This document shows positions 18,825-27,915 of a stretch of 46,410 bases of DNA, one piece after another. The notes beneath the pieces were generated by a model. It was not told the DNA's origin. It searched no databases and was given only the letters and a program-made list of their open reading frames with translations. Each line of letters begins with the position of its first letter. Within the stretch, counting starts at the first letter, position 1. This stretch comes from Natrialba chahannaoensis JCM 10990. GTDB taxonomy: Archaea > Halobacteriota > Halobacteria > Halobacteriales > Natrialbaceae. The position numbers and the translations under genes are program-made. Location of the stretch: the NCBI RefSeq assembly GCF_000337135.1, contig NZ_AOIN01000021.1:13214-59623 (forward strand), given 5' to 3'.

Positions 18825-19436
18825 ATGTCTGCTATCGCGCTTCCACACGACGCCAAGGCAGGGCCGACAAAGCCCGAGGTACGCTCGGTGGTTCTGGGCA
18901 AACTCGCACTCGAGTCCACCGACCACTTCGTCGACGTCGGCTCTTGTACGGGAGCAGTAACGATTGAGGCGGCACGATACAGTGGGCGTGTCACCGCGAT
19001 CGAACGCAAGGAGGACCGTCTCGCCGTCACCGAGCAGAATCTCGCAGCGAACGAGGACGAGGTTACTGCCGATGTTGACCTCGTGAACGAGGCAGCACCG
19101 GCAGGAATCCCGGCCGACGCGGACGCCATCTTCCTCGGCGGCAGTCGCAATTTCGAGGCCGTCCTCGACCGCGCCGTGGAACTCGGCATCGACCGCATCG
19201 TGATGAACGTCTCGCGACTCGAGGTCGCCGGTGATGCAGTCGAGGCCTTCCGCGACCGAGACCTTCTCGAGGAGGTCGTCCAGTTGCAGGTCAGTCACGG
19301 CTACGAACTCGCAGGTGCAACGAGTTTCAACTCGGAAAATCCGGTCTACATGCTTGTCGGCTCGGCTACGTCAGCCGTGACCGAGACGGGCGACGGTGAA
19401 ACCGACACAGACAGCGCCGCGGAGGACTCCCAATGA
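18825..19436 (+). CDS. cbiT: Cobalt-precorrin-6B (C15)-methyltransferase, decarboxylating (CbiT)
   Basis: The protein methylates C15 of the corrin ring with loss of the C12 acetate carboxyl group, acting with CbiE. The 203-residue protein has a class I methyltransferase fold. The SAM motif is FVDVGSCTGAVTIEAA (about 36-51), followed by GRVTAIERKEDRL and the FLGGSRNFE loop. The N-terminal PHDAKAGPTKPEVRSVVLGKL is typical of CbiT. A TATA-like TTGATTTAG lies about 26 bp before the ATG. The acidic C-terminal tail is a haloarchaeal addition. It overlaps cbiL by four bases (ATGA). Confidence 0.9.
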   Translation: MSAIALPHDAKAGPTKPEVRSVVLGKLALESTDHFVDVGSCTGAVTIEAARYSGRVTAIERKEDRLAVTEQNLAANEDEVTADVDLVNEAAPAGIPADADAIFLGGSRNFEAVLDRAVELGIDRIVMNVSRLEVAGDAVEAFRDRDLLEEVVQLQVSHGYELAGATSFNSENPVYMLVGSATSAVTETGDGETDTDSAAEDSQ

Positions 19437-20131
19437 CGCTCTACGGCATCGGACTCGGTCCCGGCGAGGCCGACCTCGTCACCGTCCGTGGCAAACAACT
19501 CCTCGAGCGCGCCGACATCGTCTACTCGCCCGGCCGCCTCTCACGATCGGTCGCACTCGAGTACGTCGACGAGGATGCGATCGGCGACCTCGACTTTCCG
19601 ATGACGAAAGACGAGGAGAAACTCCGTCGAGCCTGGAAGGAAGCGGCCGAGGTGGTCGCGCCGAAGGCTCGTGAAGGCGATGTTGCGTTCGTTACGCTCG
19701 GTGATCCGAACGTCTACTCGACGTTCGGTCATCTTCGACGGACGCTCGAGGCCTTTCACTCCGACGTGGACCTCGAAATCGTTCCGGGTGTCTCCGCGAT
19801 GACGGCGTTCGCGACGGCGCTTGGTGTCGAGATCGAGGCGGGTGCGGGTCTCTCGCTGCGCGAGGCGGCCAACGGTGCGAGCCCGACTGGTCCGGATCGG
19901 ATGATCCTCTTCAAGGTGACTGACGCGCCCGCGACTCACGAGGGGCTGATCGAGGCAGGGTACGACGTTCGATACGGACGGCGACTTTTCATGGAGCAGG
20001 GCGAGACGCTCATCACGGACGATCCCACGGAGTTGGCCGAACGAGATTACTACACGCTGGCGTACGCCGAGCGGCAGGATCTCGAAATCGAGTCACCGAC
20101 GGCGGCGTTCCAGCGTGGGGGTCACCAATGA
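19433..20131 (+). CDS. cbiL: Precorrin-2/cobalt-factor-2 C20-methyltransferase (CbiL)
   Basis: This SAM-dependent methylase adds the C20 methyl group, an early step of ring contraction. The 232-residue protein begins MTLYGIGLGPGEADLVTVRGKQLLE, the SAM-loop signature of the tetrapyrrole methylases. It continues with the CbiL-type FPMTKDEEKLRRAWKEAA, FVTLGDPNVYSTFGHL and IVPGVSAMTAFATALG. Both ends are coupled by ATGA overlaps with cbiT and cbiF. Confidence 0.92.
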   Translation: MTLYGIGLGPGEADLVTVRGKQLLERADIVYSPGRLSRSVALEYVDEDAIGDLDFPMTKDEEKLRRAWKEAAEVVAPKAREGDVAFVTLGDPNVYSTFGHLRRTLEAFHSDVDLEIVPGVSAMTAFATALGVEIEAGAGLSLREAANGASPTGPDRMILFKVTDAPATHEGLIEAGYDVRYGRRLFMEQGETLITDDPTELAERDYYTLAYAERQDLEIESPTAAFQRGGHQ

Positions 20132-21054
20132 CTGCTGATGGTGTGTCCGGCGGACCTACCGATGACGATGCATCCGCCAGTGATGACGGACCCGCTGACG
20201 ATCCGCAGGCGGCGATTGACGCCCAGAGCGAGCGCCGCCGTGCGGCGCTCGACGACCGAATCGTCGAGCACAGCGCCGGTGATCAGCAGGACGGGGTTCC
20301 GTTCGTCGGTGCCGGCCCGGGTAACCCGCGGCTGTTGACCGTCGCCGGAATGGAACTCCTCGAGGAGGCCGATCTGGTTGTCCATGCGGGCTCGCTGGTC
20401 AACAGCGAACTGTTAGACGAGTACTGCGACCACGCCGACCTCGTAAACTCTGTCGGAAAGGACCTGGAGGAACTCATTCCGCTAATGCGGGATGCCTACG
20501 AGGACGGCCGGAACGTGGTTCGACTTCACAGCGGCGACCCCGCGATCTACGGCGCTGCACTCGAGCAGATGGACGCGCTGGAACACGAAGGCGTTCCCAC
20601 TTACCTCGTCCCGGGAGTTACCTCGGCGTTTGCGGCCAGCGCCACGCTCAGGACACAGTTAACGCTCAACGAGGTTTCGAATCACGTCGCGTTTACCCGG
20701 CCACAGGGGAAGACGCTCACTCCCGAGGAAGACCACATCTCCGAGTTCGTTGAAATGGGCGACGTGACGACGTGCATCTATCTCGGAACTCACGCTGTCC
20801 GTGAGACGATGGATCGCCTGCTTGCCGATGGACACGATCCCGAGACGCCGGTCGCAGTTATCTACCACGCCTCCTGGCCGGACGAAGACGTGCTCGTCGG
20901 GTCGATCGGTGACATTGCGGATCGTGTCGAGGAGGCGGGCTACCGTGCCTCGGCGTTGGTCGTTATCGGTGAGGCGGTAACCGGTGCGGGTTACGAACGG
21001 TCGTTCCTCTATGGCGACTGGGCCACCCGAGGCAGCACGGAGTCGTCTGACTGA
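20128..21054 (+). CDS. cbiF: Cobalt-precorrin-4 (C11)-methyltransferase (CbiF/CobM)
   Basis: The protein adds the C11 methyl group to (cobalt-)precorrin-4. The 308-residue protein has a variable acidic N-terminal extension of about 50 residues, then VPFVGAGPGNPRLLTVAGMELL. The CbiF-specific LVVHAGSLVN, VVRLHSGDPAIYGA, LVPGVTSAFAASA and the late VIYHASWPDE motif follow. In haloarchaeal cobalamin clusters cbiG and cbiH normally follow. Here the series stops and, after a 213-bp gap, the injection-system region begins. Confidence 0.92.
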   Translation: MTADGVSGGPTDDDASASDDGPADDPQAAIDAQSERRRAALDDRIVEHSAGDQQDGVPFVGAGPGNPRLLTVAGMELLEEADLVVHAGSLVNSELLDEYCDHADLVNSVGKDLEELIPLMRDAYEDGRNVVRLHSGDPAIYGAALEQMDALEHEGVPTYLVPGVTSAFAASATLRTQLTLNEVSNHVAFTRPQGKTLTPEEDHISEFVEMGDVTTCIYLGTHAVRETMDRLLADGHDPETPVAVIYHASWPDEDVLVGSIGDIADRVEEAGYRASALVVIGEAVTGAGYERSFLYGDWATRGSTESSD

Positions 21055-21226
21055 CTCGGTTGCTGTTTGGGACCAACAAAACCTCGGGCCACCGCGTCCG
21101 GTGTCGTTTACCTGTTCCTCTCTCGTTCCAACCGCTCTACTCGTCTTGCGTCACACTCGTCGGCCACCATTCTGCTGTCATCTACATCCGACATCGGGTC
21201 ACGGCTAAGCCATTTCAATCAGAGCA

Positions 21227-21234
21227 TTTATAAT
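21227..21234 (+). promoter_or_regulatory. Promoter for the membrane-protein/CIS region
   Basis: TTTATAAT in an AT-richer patch is the best TATA box in the 314 bp between cbiF and the membrane-protein gene. Transcription would start around 21257, ten bases before a short ORF at 21268. The rest of this gap (21055-21220) shows no gene. Confidence 0.5.
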
Positions 21235-21267
21235 TCCTCAGGAAAGTTGGGATAACAAACAATTCGT

Positions 21268-21372
21268 ATGTACGCTTTTGAGGGGAGCGAGTGCTGGTCG
21301 TGCTGGTGTTGGGTCTCGAGCGGCTTCGCAGGTCCGTCAGTGTCGCGTGGATGGCGGGTGAGATACCAATGA
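21268..21372 (+). CDS. Possible 34-residue Cys/Trp-rich leader ORF
   Basis: This short ORF begins MYAFEGSECWSCWCWV, with three Cys and four Trp within 15 residues, and ends in ATGA overlapping the start of the membrane-protein gene (21369). It begins about ten bases after the predicted transcription start. The overlap suggests translational coupling or a regulatory leader peptide. It could still be chance: only position and overlap support it. Confidence 0.35.
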   Translation: MYAFEGSECWSCWCWVSSGFAGPSVSRGWRVRYQ

Positions 21373-22541
21373 GATTGTTCACATTGATTCAGTCGTTCGC
21401 CGGCCGCGCCCGGAAGCGACTGGTTCCGGTACTCCTCATTGTCGGTTGTGGCGTCGTGTTCGGACTGCTTGCTATCGGTGTCGGCCGTCTCTCCGGTCTT
21501 GTTACACGCGTTCCATCCTCGTCACCGCCGCTCGTCTCGCAAACGCTTGGTCCTGAGGTGGTTCTCTTTCTCGTCTCGTTCTTCTGCAGCGCACTCACGT
21601 GTGTCTGCGTTCTCATCTATCGAGCAAATCGGGAGGCAGTCGATGCCCACTGGCAACAGTACTCGACGTGGGCGCAGTCGGTGATCGTCGGCTGTCTCTG
21701 TGCCGTCGTCGCCGCTCTGGTGCTCGGTTCGTTCACACTGGTGAGCGAGCTCACAGGCACTGCCGTCGTCCTCGGTTTCCTCGTTACCTGGCCGCTCGCG
21801 GCTGGGCTGTTACTCCTCCAGGATCGGCGAAGCGCGACCGCTGACTCCTCGTTCTCGTCTGTCAGAACTGGCTACGCTCACACGAAGGGACTCGAGAGCC
21901 GGACGCTTTCCGTGATCGTTGGCTTCTCGGTCGGCGTCGCCGGCGGCGTCGCCCTCTGGTACATCGGCACCTGGTACACTGGTCGCGTTCCGTTGGCGGT
22001 GACGGCCACGATTGCGCTCGTACTCTGGGTCGGAACGACGGTCCTCGTTTACAACCGGTACGCGGCCGCCACGACGGCACGAACAGAACTTACCGTCGTC
22101 GCCCTCAGAACCCCGGACTCCCGTCCAACGCGGGAACTCGCCATCAGAAACGACTCCGCTGCAGCGATCGATCTCTCGGAGTCTCGGATTCGCGACACCG
22201 AGTTCGACCTGTATCGACTCGGCGTCAACGTCACACTCAAACCGGGTGCCGTCTGTTCGTTCGAGATTCCCGAATCGTTCTCGATCGCACCGAACGACGA
22301 CTCGGTCGAACTGCCGCTCGGATACAGCCTCAAACGTGGGGGTGAAACACCGACGCTTCTGACGAGAACTGGCGCGATCTACTCTCTACAGTGGGCACCG
22401 AATGCGACCACGGATGTCGATGCGCTCGATGCAACGATCGATTCCGACTCGGCGTCGGAGACCCCGTCTGACCACTCCACACAACAGGATGGCGAGTCCG
22501 ACCTGGAGCCGCCCGTTACCGGTACTACGCCGCAGGACTAA
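21369..22541 (+). CDS. Six-helix membrane protein with soluble C-terminal domain
   Basis: I do not recognise a family for this 390-residue protein. Six hydrophobic segments lie roughly at residues 18-38, 65-85, 103-125, 132-152, 180-205 and 212-232. They are followed by about 150 residues of soluble, beta-rich sequence (ELTVVALRTPDSRPTREL onward), which could be a small immunoglobulin-like domain. The end is an acidic Ser/Thr/Asp tail. The start at 21369 (MRLFTLIQ) was preferred because an ATGA overlap couples it to the preceding short ORF; GTG 21291 is in frame and possible. It lies 138 bp upstream of the giant protein. It could anchor the injection system to the membrane, but only position supports this. 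Confidence 0.7.
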   Translation: MRLFTLIQSFAGRARKRLVPVLLIVGCGVVFGLLAIGVGRLSGLVTRVPSSSPPLVSQTLGPEVVLFLVSFFCSALTCVCVLIYRANREAVDAHWQQYSTWAQSVIVGCLCAVVAALVLGSFTLVSELTGTAVVLGFLVTWPLAAGLLLLQDRRSATADSSFSSVRTGYAHTKGLESRTLSVIVGFSVGVAGGVALWYIGTWYTGRVPLAVTATIALVLWVGTTVLVYNRYAAATTARTELTVVALRTPDSRPTRELAIRNDSAAAIDLSESRIRDTEFDLYRLGVNVTLKPGAVCSFEIPESFSIAPNDDSVELPLGYSLKRGGETPTLLTRTGAIYSLQWAPNATTDVDALDATIDSDSASETPSDHSTQQDGESDLEPPVTGTTPQD

Positions 22542-22615
22542 CGAGTCGTGACTTTCACTCACAGTGATAATAATTAAGTCATCGCAGTCGATAGCATCAC
22601 CTAGTACCACCTTCG

Positions 22616-22687
22616 ATGAAACGACCGTCTCCTGGCGTTCGTCCCAGCACTGGTTGCCACCCACGGAGGAAGGCCGCCGATGACTGA
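22616..22687 (+). CDS. Possible 23-residue leader ORF before the giant protein gene
   Basis: ATG 22616 opens a 23-codon frame (MKRPSPGVRPSTGCH...) that runs into the next gene and stops 8 nt inside it. It follows a TATA-like TAATTAAG near 22568-22575. The Shine-Dalgarno of the giant gene (GGAGG, 22665-22669) lies inside it, so ribosomes translating it would arrive at that start. This is evidence of layout only. Confidence 0.3.
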   Translation: MKRPSPGVRPSTGCHPRRKAADD

Positions 22688-25600
22688 CTCGGCACTGCCC
22701 TCCGTCGAACCGGCGGTTCGCGACATCAGCGTTAGTACCAACCACAAACAGGGCGACACGACAGCAGGGGAGAACACACCGCGAGCACCAGCTTCGGTGT
22801 CGTCTACAGTGGCGCGAGAGTCGCCACACCAACTGACAATCGACGGACTCAGTCGCCGGCACAGACCGATTGCCACACTCGACCCGACTCGCCTCGCTGG
22901 CCGCTTCGTTCATCGAATACTCACCCGACACGCAGGCATGTCGCTCGTCTTTCGCCACTCACGCCGACAGTCTCCCGCAGACGCCGATCTCTCCGATGGA
23001 GTCACGGCAGAGATGCCGTCTGATCCGCCGTCGTTGCTCCCTGCCTCAGAGCCCGCTGCCAACCCCGGGGCCGCCCCTATGTCCATAGGTTCACCCGACA
23101 CCGCCGCTAGTTCTGCGCCGAGTACCGATGCCACAACTCGTACCCGGTCATCCGCGAACGATCGGACACCGTCTTTCCGGTGGATTTCATCGTCTAACCC
23201 CCAATCGAGTGCTCCAGACGCAACTTCAGTGTCCCGCCTCGCTCACTCAGCCGAAGGTGAGTCGGCGGCACCTGACTCCTCGATGCGCCACGTCGGTGCA
23301 CAGACAGCACGAAACGGCCGTAATCGTCCCCACGTTGGCAGTCTTCCCGTCGATAGTAGCGACGACCAGCACCAACATCAGACACGGGAATTGATAGACC
23401 ACGACCATGGCCCTGTTCGGCCCGTCCGTCGTCGAGCCAGTTTATCGACTGACGCTCCCTCTCGGACATTTCCGCCCAAACTGGATACCACACCGGCAAC
23501 CGCGGACAAGCCAGTCCGTCAAGATCCGGCGAAGTTGCGTGAGAGACCGAAACCGAGTTCGGGTTTGGGTTCCGGCTCGGATATCGGGTCGCCGTCACTC
23601 CAACCACCGAGCGGACAGCGCCTCGCCGACCCGTTCTCAAGTACCCCGTCGAGTAGTGGTAACTCCCCGAAAGGTTTCTCAGGTAGTACGGACGCCACGG
23701 TGGAGACAGATGGTACGGCCGACACCGTTGAACGTGAGTGGACACCACAGCCACATCGATCATCCCGACTCCACCACCTCACACACCGACAACCCCCCAT
23801 GAACGGACAGCAGCGCGCTCGACACGCTGCAGCGCCGACAGTATTGGTCGAACCCAGTGGGGGTAACGCGTTTGCTACATCGACGGCCGAACCTGAGAGA
23901 GCGCGAACGGCCGAACGATCACGCCTGTCCGACTCGGTTTCGTCCGGGACACGACGAGTTGCTATAACTCCCGACGCAGCGCCGCGTTCGGCGCGTCCTG
24001 GGAGCGAAGATAGCCGACTCGTATCCGGTCACGGACCCAGACCTGGTGCTGGAACTGAACCTGAATCCGGACCCGGACCCGGACCTGAACCCGAACCCGA
24101 ATCCAGACCTGACTCAGGATCTAGAGCCAGCGCCCCACGCTCGACAGTTGGCCCGTCATCACCGTCGACGGCGTCTCGCGCGCCCACCACGGTGACAGGG
24201 GAGGACGAACCGATTCGATCCCAGCGGCCACGATTGACGTCGGACGCTCCCGAACGGGTTTCGCCGTCGACCGGAACGGTCTCTCGAACGGCCTCCGTCG
24301 GTGAGTCACTGCGAGTCCGCGCTCCGCGTGTCTTGCCCCAGCGCGGGGTCCGAGATAGGCAGGTCGTCGTTCCGGCAACGGCCACACCTGGTTCCGTTCC
24401 GCGGACCGTACCGACTGGCACCAGTTCTGATCGCGCGGCTGTCAGCCGTTCATCCCCGGTTTCGTCTTCTGACGACTTCTCGCTCTCACAGAGGCAGATG
24501 CCAGGGGAGCGGGGCTCGAGTACACTCGCGACGCAGACTTCTGGCGAACGCGATCATCGTTCCGCGCCGGTCACCGAGACATCGTGGGAGGGGGCGGACG
24601 CTCCTCTCTCGCACGCTGCAACCGGGAGCACTACTTCACCAACCCGTTCAGTCGCACGGAACAGCGCTGCTGGCCACTCACCGGCGATCGAACGCGACGA
24701 CAACTCACGATCTGTGCTGTCGCGTCCGCGCTCTCGTCCGCACTCGAGTGCGATGAGTGAGACATTGTTGGAGGACCTCCAGACGTTGGGATCGAGAGCC
24801 GGCAGGGACACGACCGCTGCTCCGCCTGCGTCAACAGTTACGTCTCCCTCCTCCACTCTCGCCGGTACCAATGTAACGGCCACTGAGTCGCCACAACAAA
24901 CCCAGGCAGCCGTAGGGAACAGTGCACTGATCGGCACTGTGCCTGTTGACAGAAGTTCCGCTCAGCACAGGGACGCCAACTCACGCGCACGATCTGAACT
25001 GTCCGTGGACAGCGGGACTGCACCGAGCGCCGTACTCGAGTCGATCCGCCGCAGTGGTGTGACTATGCCTTCGGTTGAGCGCCGCTTCCTGTCTCGGTCG
25101 GCAGCTGGGACCGGGATTTCGGTGCTTGCGACGGATCCCACTAGGTGGTCCGAGGCGAGTTCGCACTCGCGATCGAACGGTGGGGCCGTGTCTACGCCCG
25201 CTGCTGCGGATACGTCGATTGCTCGACCCCAGCCCGCAGAACCGTCGCAAGTCCAGTCTGGATCGCAGACCCAGACTGCTTCTTTGGGACAGTCTCGTAC
25301 CCACACTTACTCTGAGGACCAAACCGGACGTTCTCGATCGCATTCCCACCAGCGGTCTCTGGATGTGCGCACAATTGACGATCGATCGAGAACTAATTGG
25401 ACTGAATCAGCAGCTTCGACTTCGACCTCAACCACGACCCCGATTTCCACCTCGGCCCCGACATCGAGCACGACCTCGATTTCCACCCCGAACCAAACCT
25501 CGGCATCCACATCGAACGCAACCCCGGTTTCGGCCTCAAGTTCAATTCCGATCTCGAATCAACCCAGGAGCGAGACTGAAGATAGCAGTGAGAATGAGGC

Positions 25601-27218
25601 CGGGAACAACCAGACACGACACCGGCAGTTCGTTCCCACTCTCGACGACCACGAATCCGGCTCGGGACAGCTCTCCCGCTCTCTTCCGACATCCGCAGTG
25701 ACTTCTGGTTACAACGACTCGGTCTCGGCCCGCAATCGTGTGGACAACCGGACCCGAACTCGAGTTGCCGCCAATCGCATTGCAGCTGAATCGACTGCCC
25801 GGTCGCGGCCTCGACAGCAGGAGACGCCTTGGCAGCGATCGGCCGGTAACGACACAGCTGTTGATCCGGTTACAGCCCGGTTGTCGTCGGTGGTCAATCG
25901 CCAGCGGATGGGGGAGTCGGTGCCGGCGAGTACCGAGCACGGTGTCACCCGCCTGAACACGTCGGCTGCTGGCGGGAGTGCGTCCGTGGTGAGCGACGTT
26001 TCGGGTACCGAGTTTTCGAGGGATGGCGCGGCCACACTCCCTGCTTCTGGCTCTGCGTTTGCCTCTGACTTTGGGTCTGTGCCTACTTCCGTCCCCGACA
26101 ATAGTGTCAGGGACCTTCCGAACTCGGGGTCGGACTGGTCGGCGAGTGCCACCACAGATTCGGCTCGAACGGGAGAGCGAGCTGGACGGATGTCGCGGCT
26201 CCGGCCGATTCGGTCCAGCACCGACACGTCTCCGGGTGGCAGCCAACCGCCCGAGCGGTCGAGCGCCGACGGACACACCGGTTCCGACCAACAGCGGGAA
26301 CGTGGCACGAACGCGACCAGGTCGCGTTTTTCTGCTTCCGTCACGTCCTCGGTTTCGTCCCCCTCACTTGCCACAACTGCATCGTGGACTGCGCCGACGA
26401 CACTGATCGATCCCGACCCGGACCCCAACCCTGAACTCAGTCCCGCTCCCACACCCACTGACTCGACTCCCAACACCGGCGTCCAGAATAGTTCGGATAG
26501 AATGATTAAATATAAAACACGTGCGAAAAAACGAAGCAGCAGCAAGTCAGATAGCAAACCAATGAACTCGAGTAGCAGTCGGCCGGACCTCGTCTATCGC
26601 GTTGGCAACCCGGGCACCGCCACGGATGCGGCCACGTCTGGCGCAGCGGACCACGGCGGTCGCTCGTCGGTAGCGGCGGCTCGCGGCGAACCAGCTAGAC
26701 GTACGGTCGACGGCAACCCTGGCGGAAGCGGTGCAGGAACGCATGCGAACGCACGCCCACAGACGCCCCAACACAGTCACATACCATCGTCCGAACGGTC
26801 GCGCGGGACGGGACGAGTGTCGGGACTGAACGAGCGAGCGACAACGCGGCGTTCCGATCAGGCGAGCGGGTTTGGTAACCAGTCTGCCTCACGGTCTCGG
26901 GGTGGCTCTCGCACCGATTCCCGTGAGTCGCATAGTCGATCTCGCTCCCCAGTTGAGTCGCTTCCGCCTGGCCCTCACAGCAGCGATGCGAACGCAGCCA
27001 GCGGACACACACAGCGACGGGAACCGGCCGCTGAATCATCGACACGAACTGGCGACCCGTCACAGCGGACCCAACGTGGCAGCGAGCGGGACCTTGCCGA
27101 CGTGCCCTGGGGTGACGATGCCGTCCAGTTTGACGCCGATGTCGACCGAATCGTCGAGCGGCTCTACCGCCGACTCGACCGCAAGCAACGGATTGAACGC
27201 GAACGGAGGGGACTTTAG
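22680..27218 (+). CDS. Giant Ser/Thr/Pro/Arg-rich disordered protein of the injection-system operon
   Basis: A 4.5-kb open frame encodes 1512 residues that look almost wholly disordered. They are rich in Ser, Thr, Arg, Pro, Ala and Asp, with no hydrophobic core segments, no signal peptide and no membrane helix. There are Pro-Glu/Pro-Gly runs around residues 455-480, a Ser/Thr-Ile/Pro run around 905-960 and a DPDPNPE run near 1240. It is unusually basic for a haloarchaeon: in the first 100 residues 14 are Arg/Lys against 9 Asp/Glu. Only the last 39 residues (1474-1512) look folded: an amphipathic helix FDADVDRIVERLYRRLDRK ending RIERERRGL. From gene order (just before the LysM tube-adaptor gene) this helix takes the place of the short Afp6-type component of other injection systems; the rest would be a huge extension. 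The GGAGG at 22665 supports the start. An internal Lys-rich, AT-rich patch lies at residues 1275-1295. Confidence 0.75.
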   Translation: MTDSALPSVEPAVRDISVSTNHKQGDTTAGENTPRAPASVSSTVARESPHQLTIDGLSRRHRPIATLDPTRLAGRFVHRILTRHAGMSLVFRHSRRQSPADADLSDGVTAEMPSDPPSLLPASEPAANPGAAPMSIGSPDTAASSAPSTDATTRTRSSANDRTPSFRWISSSNPQSSAPDATSVSRLAHSAEGESAAPDSSMRHVGAQTARNGRNRPHVGSLPVDSSDDQHQHQTRELIDHDHGPVRPVRRRASLSTDAPSRTFPPKLDTTPATADKPVRQDPAKLRERPKPSSGLGSGSDIGSPSLQPPSGQRLADPFSSTPSSSGNSPKGFSGSTDATVETDGTADTVEREWTPQPHRSSRLHHLTHRQPPMNGQQRARHAAAPTVLVEPSGGNAFATSTAEPERARTAERSRLSDSVSSGTRRVAITPDAAPRSARPGSEDSRLVSGHGPRPGAGTEPESGPGPGPEPEPESRPDSGSRASAPRSTVGPSSPSTASRAPTTVTGEDEPIRSQRPRLTSDAPERVSPSTGTVSRTASVGESLRVRAPRVLPQRGVRDRQVVVPATATPGSVPRTVPTGTSSDRAAVSRSSPVSSSDDFSLSQRQMPGERGSSTLATQTSGERDHRSAPVTETSWEGADAPLSHAATGSTTSPTRSVARNSAAGHSPAIERDDNSRSVLSRPRSRPHSSAMSETLLEDLQTLGSRAGRDTTAAPPASTVTSPSSTLAGTNVTATESPQQTQAAVGNSALIGTVPVDRSSAQHRDANSRARSELSVDSGTAPSAVLESIRRSGVTMPSVERRFLSRSAAGTGISVLATDPTRWSEASSHSRSNGGAVSTPAAADTSIARPQPAEPSQVQSGSQTQTASLGQSRTHTYSEDQTGRSRSHSHQRSLDVRTIDDRSRTNWTESAASTSTSTTTPISTSAPTSSTTSISTPNQTSASTSNATPVSASSSIPISNQPRSETEDSSENEAGNNQTRHRQFVPTLDDHESGSGQLSRSLPTSAVTSGYNDSVSARNRVDNRTRTRVAANRIAAESTARSRPRQQETPWQRSAGNDTAVDPVTARLSSVVNRQRMGESVPASTEHGVTRLNTSAAGGSASVVSDVSGTEFSRDGAATLPASGSAFASDFGSVPTSVPDNSVRDLPNSGSDWSASATTDSARTGERAGRMSRLRPIRSSTDTSPGGSQPPERSSADGHTGSDQQRERGTNATRSRFSASVTSSVSSPSLATTASWTAPTTLIDPDPDPNPELSPAPTPTDSTPNTGVQNSSDRMIKYKTRAKKRSSSKSDSKPMNSSSSRPDLVYRVGNPGTATDAATSGAADHGGRSSVAAARGEPARRTVDGNPGGSGAGTHANARPQTPQHSHIPSSERSRGTGRVSGLNERATTRRSDQASGFGNQSASRSRGGSRTDSRESHSRSRSPVESLPPGPHSSDANAASGHTQRREPAAESSTRTGDPSQRTQRGSERDLADVPWGDDAVQFDADVDRIVERLYRRLDRKQRIERERRGL
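26506..26517 (+). promoter_or_regulatory. TATA-like AT island inside the giant gene
   Basis: TTAAATATAAAA is the strongest AT run in an otherwise GC-rich 4.5-kb gene. It encodes part of a Lys-rich segment (MIKYKTRAKKR). An in-frame ATG at 26562 lies about 50 bp downstream and would give a 218-residue protein (MNSSSSRPDLVYRVGNP...) ending in the conserved helix. It may be an internal promoter for a short form, or a seam where two genes fused. Confidence 0.3.
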
Positions 27219-27890
27219 ATGGCAACCGGCGGCAAGCTCGAGAAGGCACAGATTATGATCGTCAACGGGAAGCACCAGGGTGAAACGATCGAATGCAAGT
27301 TCAACCCGAACTCCTACACGCTCGAGAAGAGCGTTAACTACGGTGAGATGAAAGCCACCGGTTCCGGCGCGTCGATCATGCAATTCGTCGACGGCAACGC
27401 CGAGACGCTCTCGACCGAACTGTTCTTCGATACGACCGATGCACTCGAGTCAGACGATGTCGACGCTTCGGCTGTCGACGTCCGTGAGCAGTACACAAAG
27501 TACATCGATATGCTGCTGTCAGTCGACGGCGAACTTCACGCACCGCCAGTCTGTCGGTTCGTCTGGGGTGACGGCATCGACTTTACGGCGCTTGTCCGGA
27601 GTGCGAACAAGCAGTTCACCAAGTTCCTGCCAAGCGGCGTGCCGATTCGCGCTCGCGTCTCGATCGTCTTCACCGAGTTCAAGACAGCAGACTACCACAA
27701 GTCCGAGGTTTCGCCCGAATCGACGGACAAGACTAAGGCGTGGACAGTGACTGAGGGCGATACCCTCTGGTTGATCGCTGCCGAGGAGTACGGCGATTCT
27801 GCTCACTGGCGGACGATTGCAGATCAGAACGATATCGACAACCCGCGTGCGATTACGCCGGGCGAGACACTCGAGTTACCGCCGTTATGA
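27219..27890 (+). CDS. LysM-containing tube-baseplate adaptor (Afp7/gp53-like)
   Basis: The 223-residue protein has two parts. Residues 1-165 match the CIS tube/baseplate adaptor family: KAQIMIVNGKHQGETIECKFNPNSYTLEKSVNY, then ELFFDTTDA and VPIRARVSIVFTEF. Residues 172-223 are a LysM domain with WTVTEGDTLWLIAAEEYGD and NPRAITPGETLELPPL. In phage T4 and in extracellular injection systems this protein links the inner tube to the spike hub. The LysM domain is a structural element here, since haloarchaea lack peptidoglycan. It begins directly after the preceding stop with GGAGGGG in front. Confidence 0.9.
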   Translation: MATGGKLEKAQIMIVNGKHQGETIECKFNPNSYTLEKSVNYGEMKATGSGASIMQFVDGNAETLSTELFFDTTDALESDDVDASAVDVREQYTKYIDMLLSVDGELHAPPVCRFVWGDGIDFTALVRSANKQFTKFLPSGVPIRARVSIVFTEFKTADYHKSEVSPESTDKTKAWTVTEGDTLWLIAAEEYGDSAHWRTIADQNDIDNPRAITPGETLELPPL

Positions 27891-27915
27891 GGTTGAGACG
27901 TCATGAGGTGTTCCG

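Noticed and set aside
22680-27218. The giant frame as a spurious ORF
   Set aside because: A 4.5-kb uninterrupted frame with a good Shine-Dalgarno, a structured C-terminal helix and an immediate junction to the LysM gene is unlikely by chance, although its low complexity keeps confidence below that of its neighbours.
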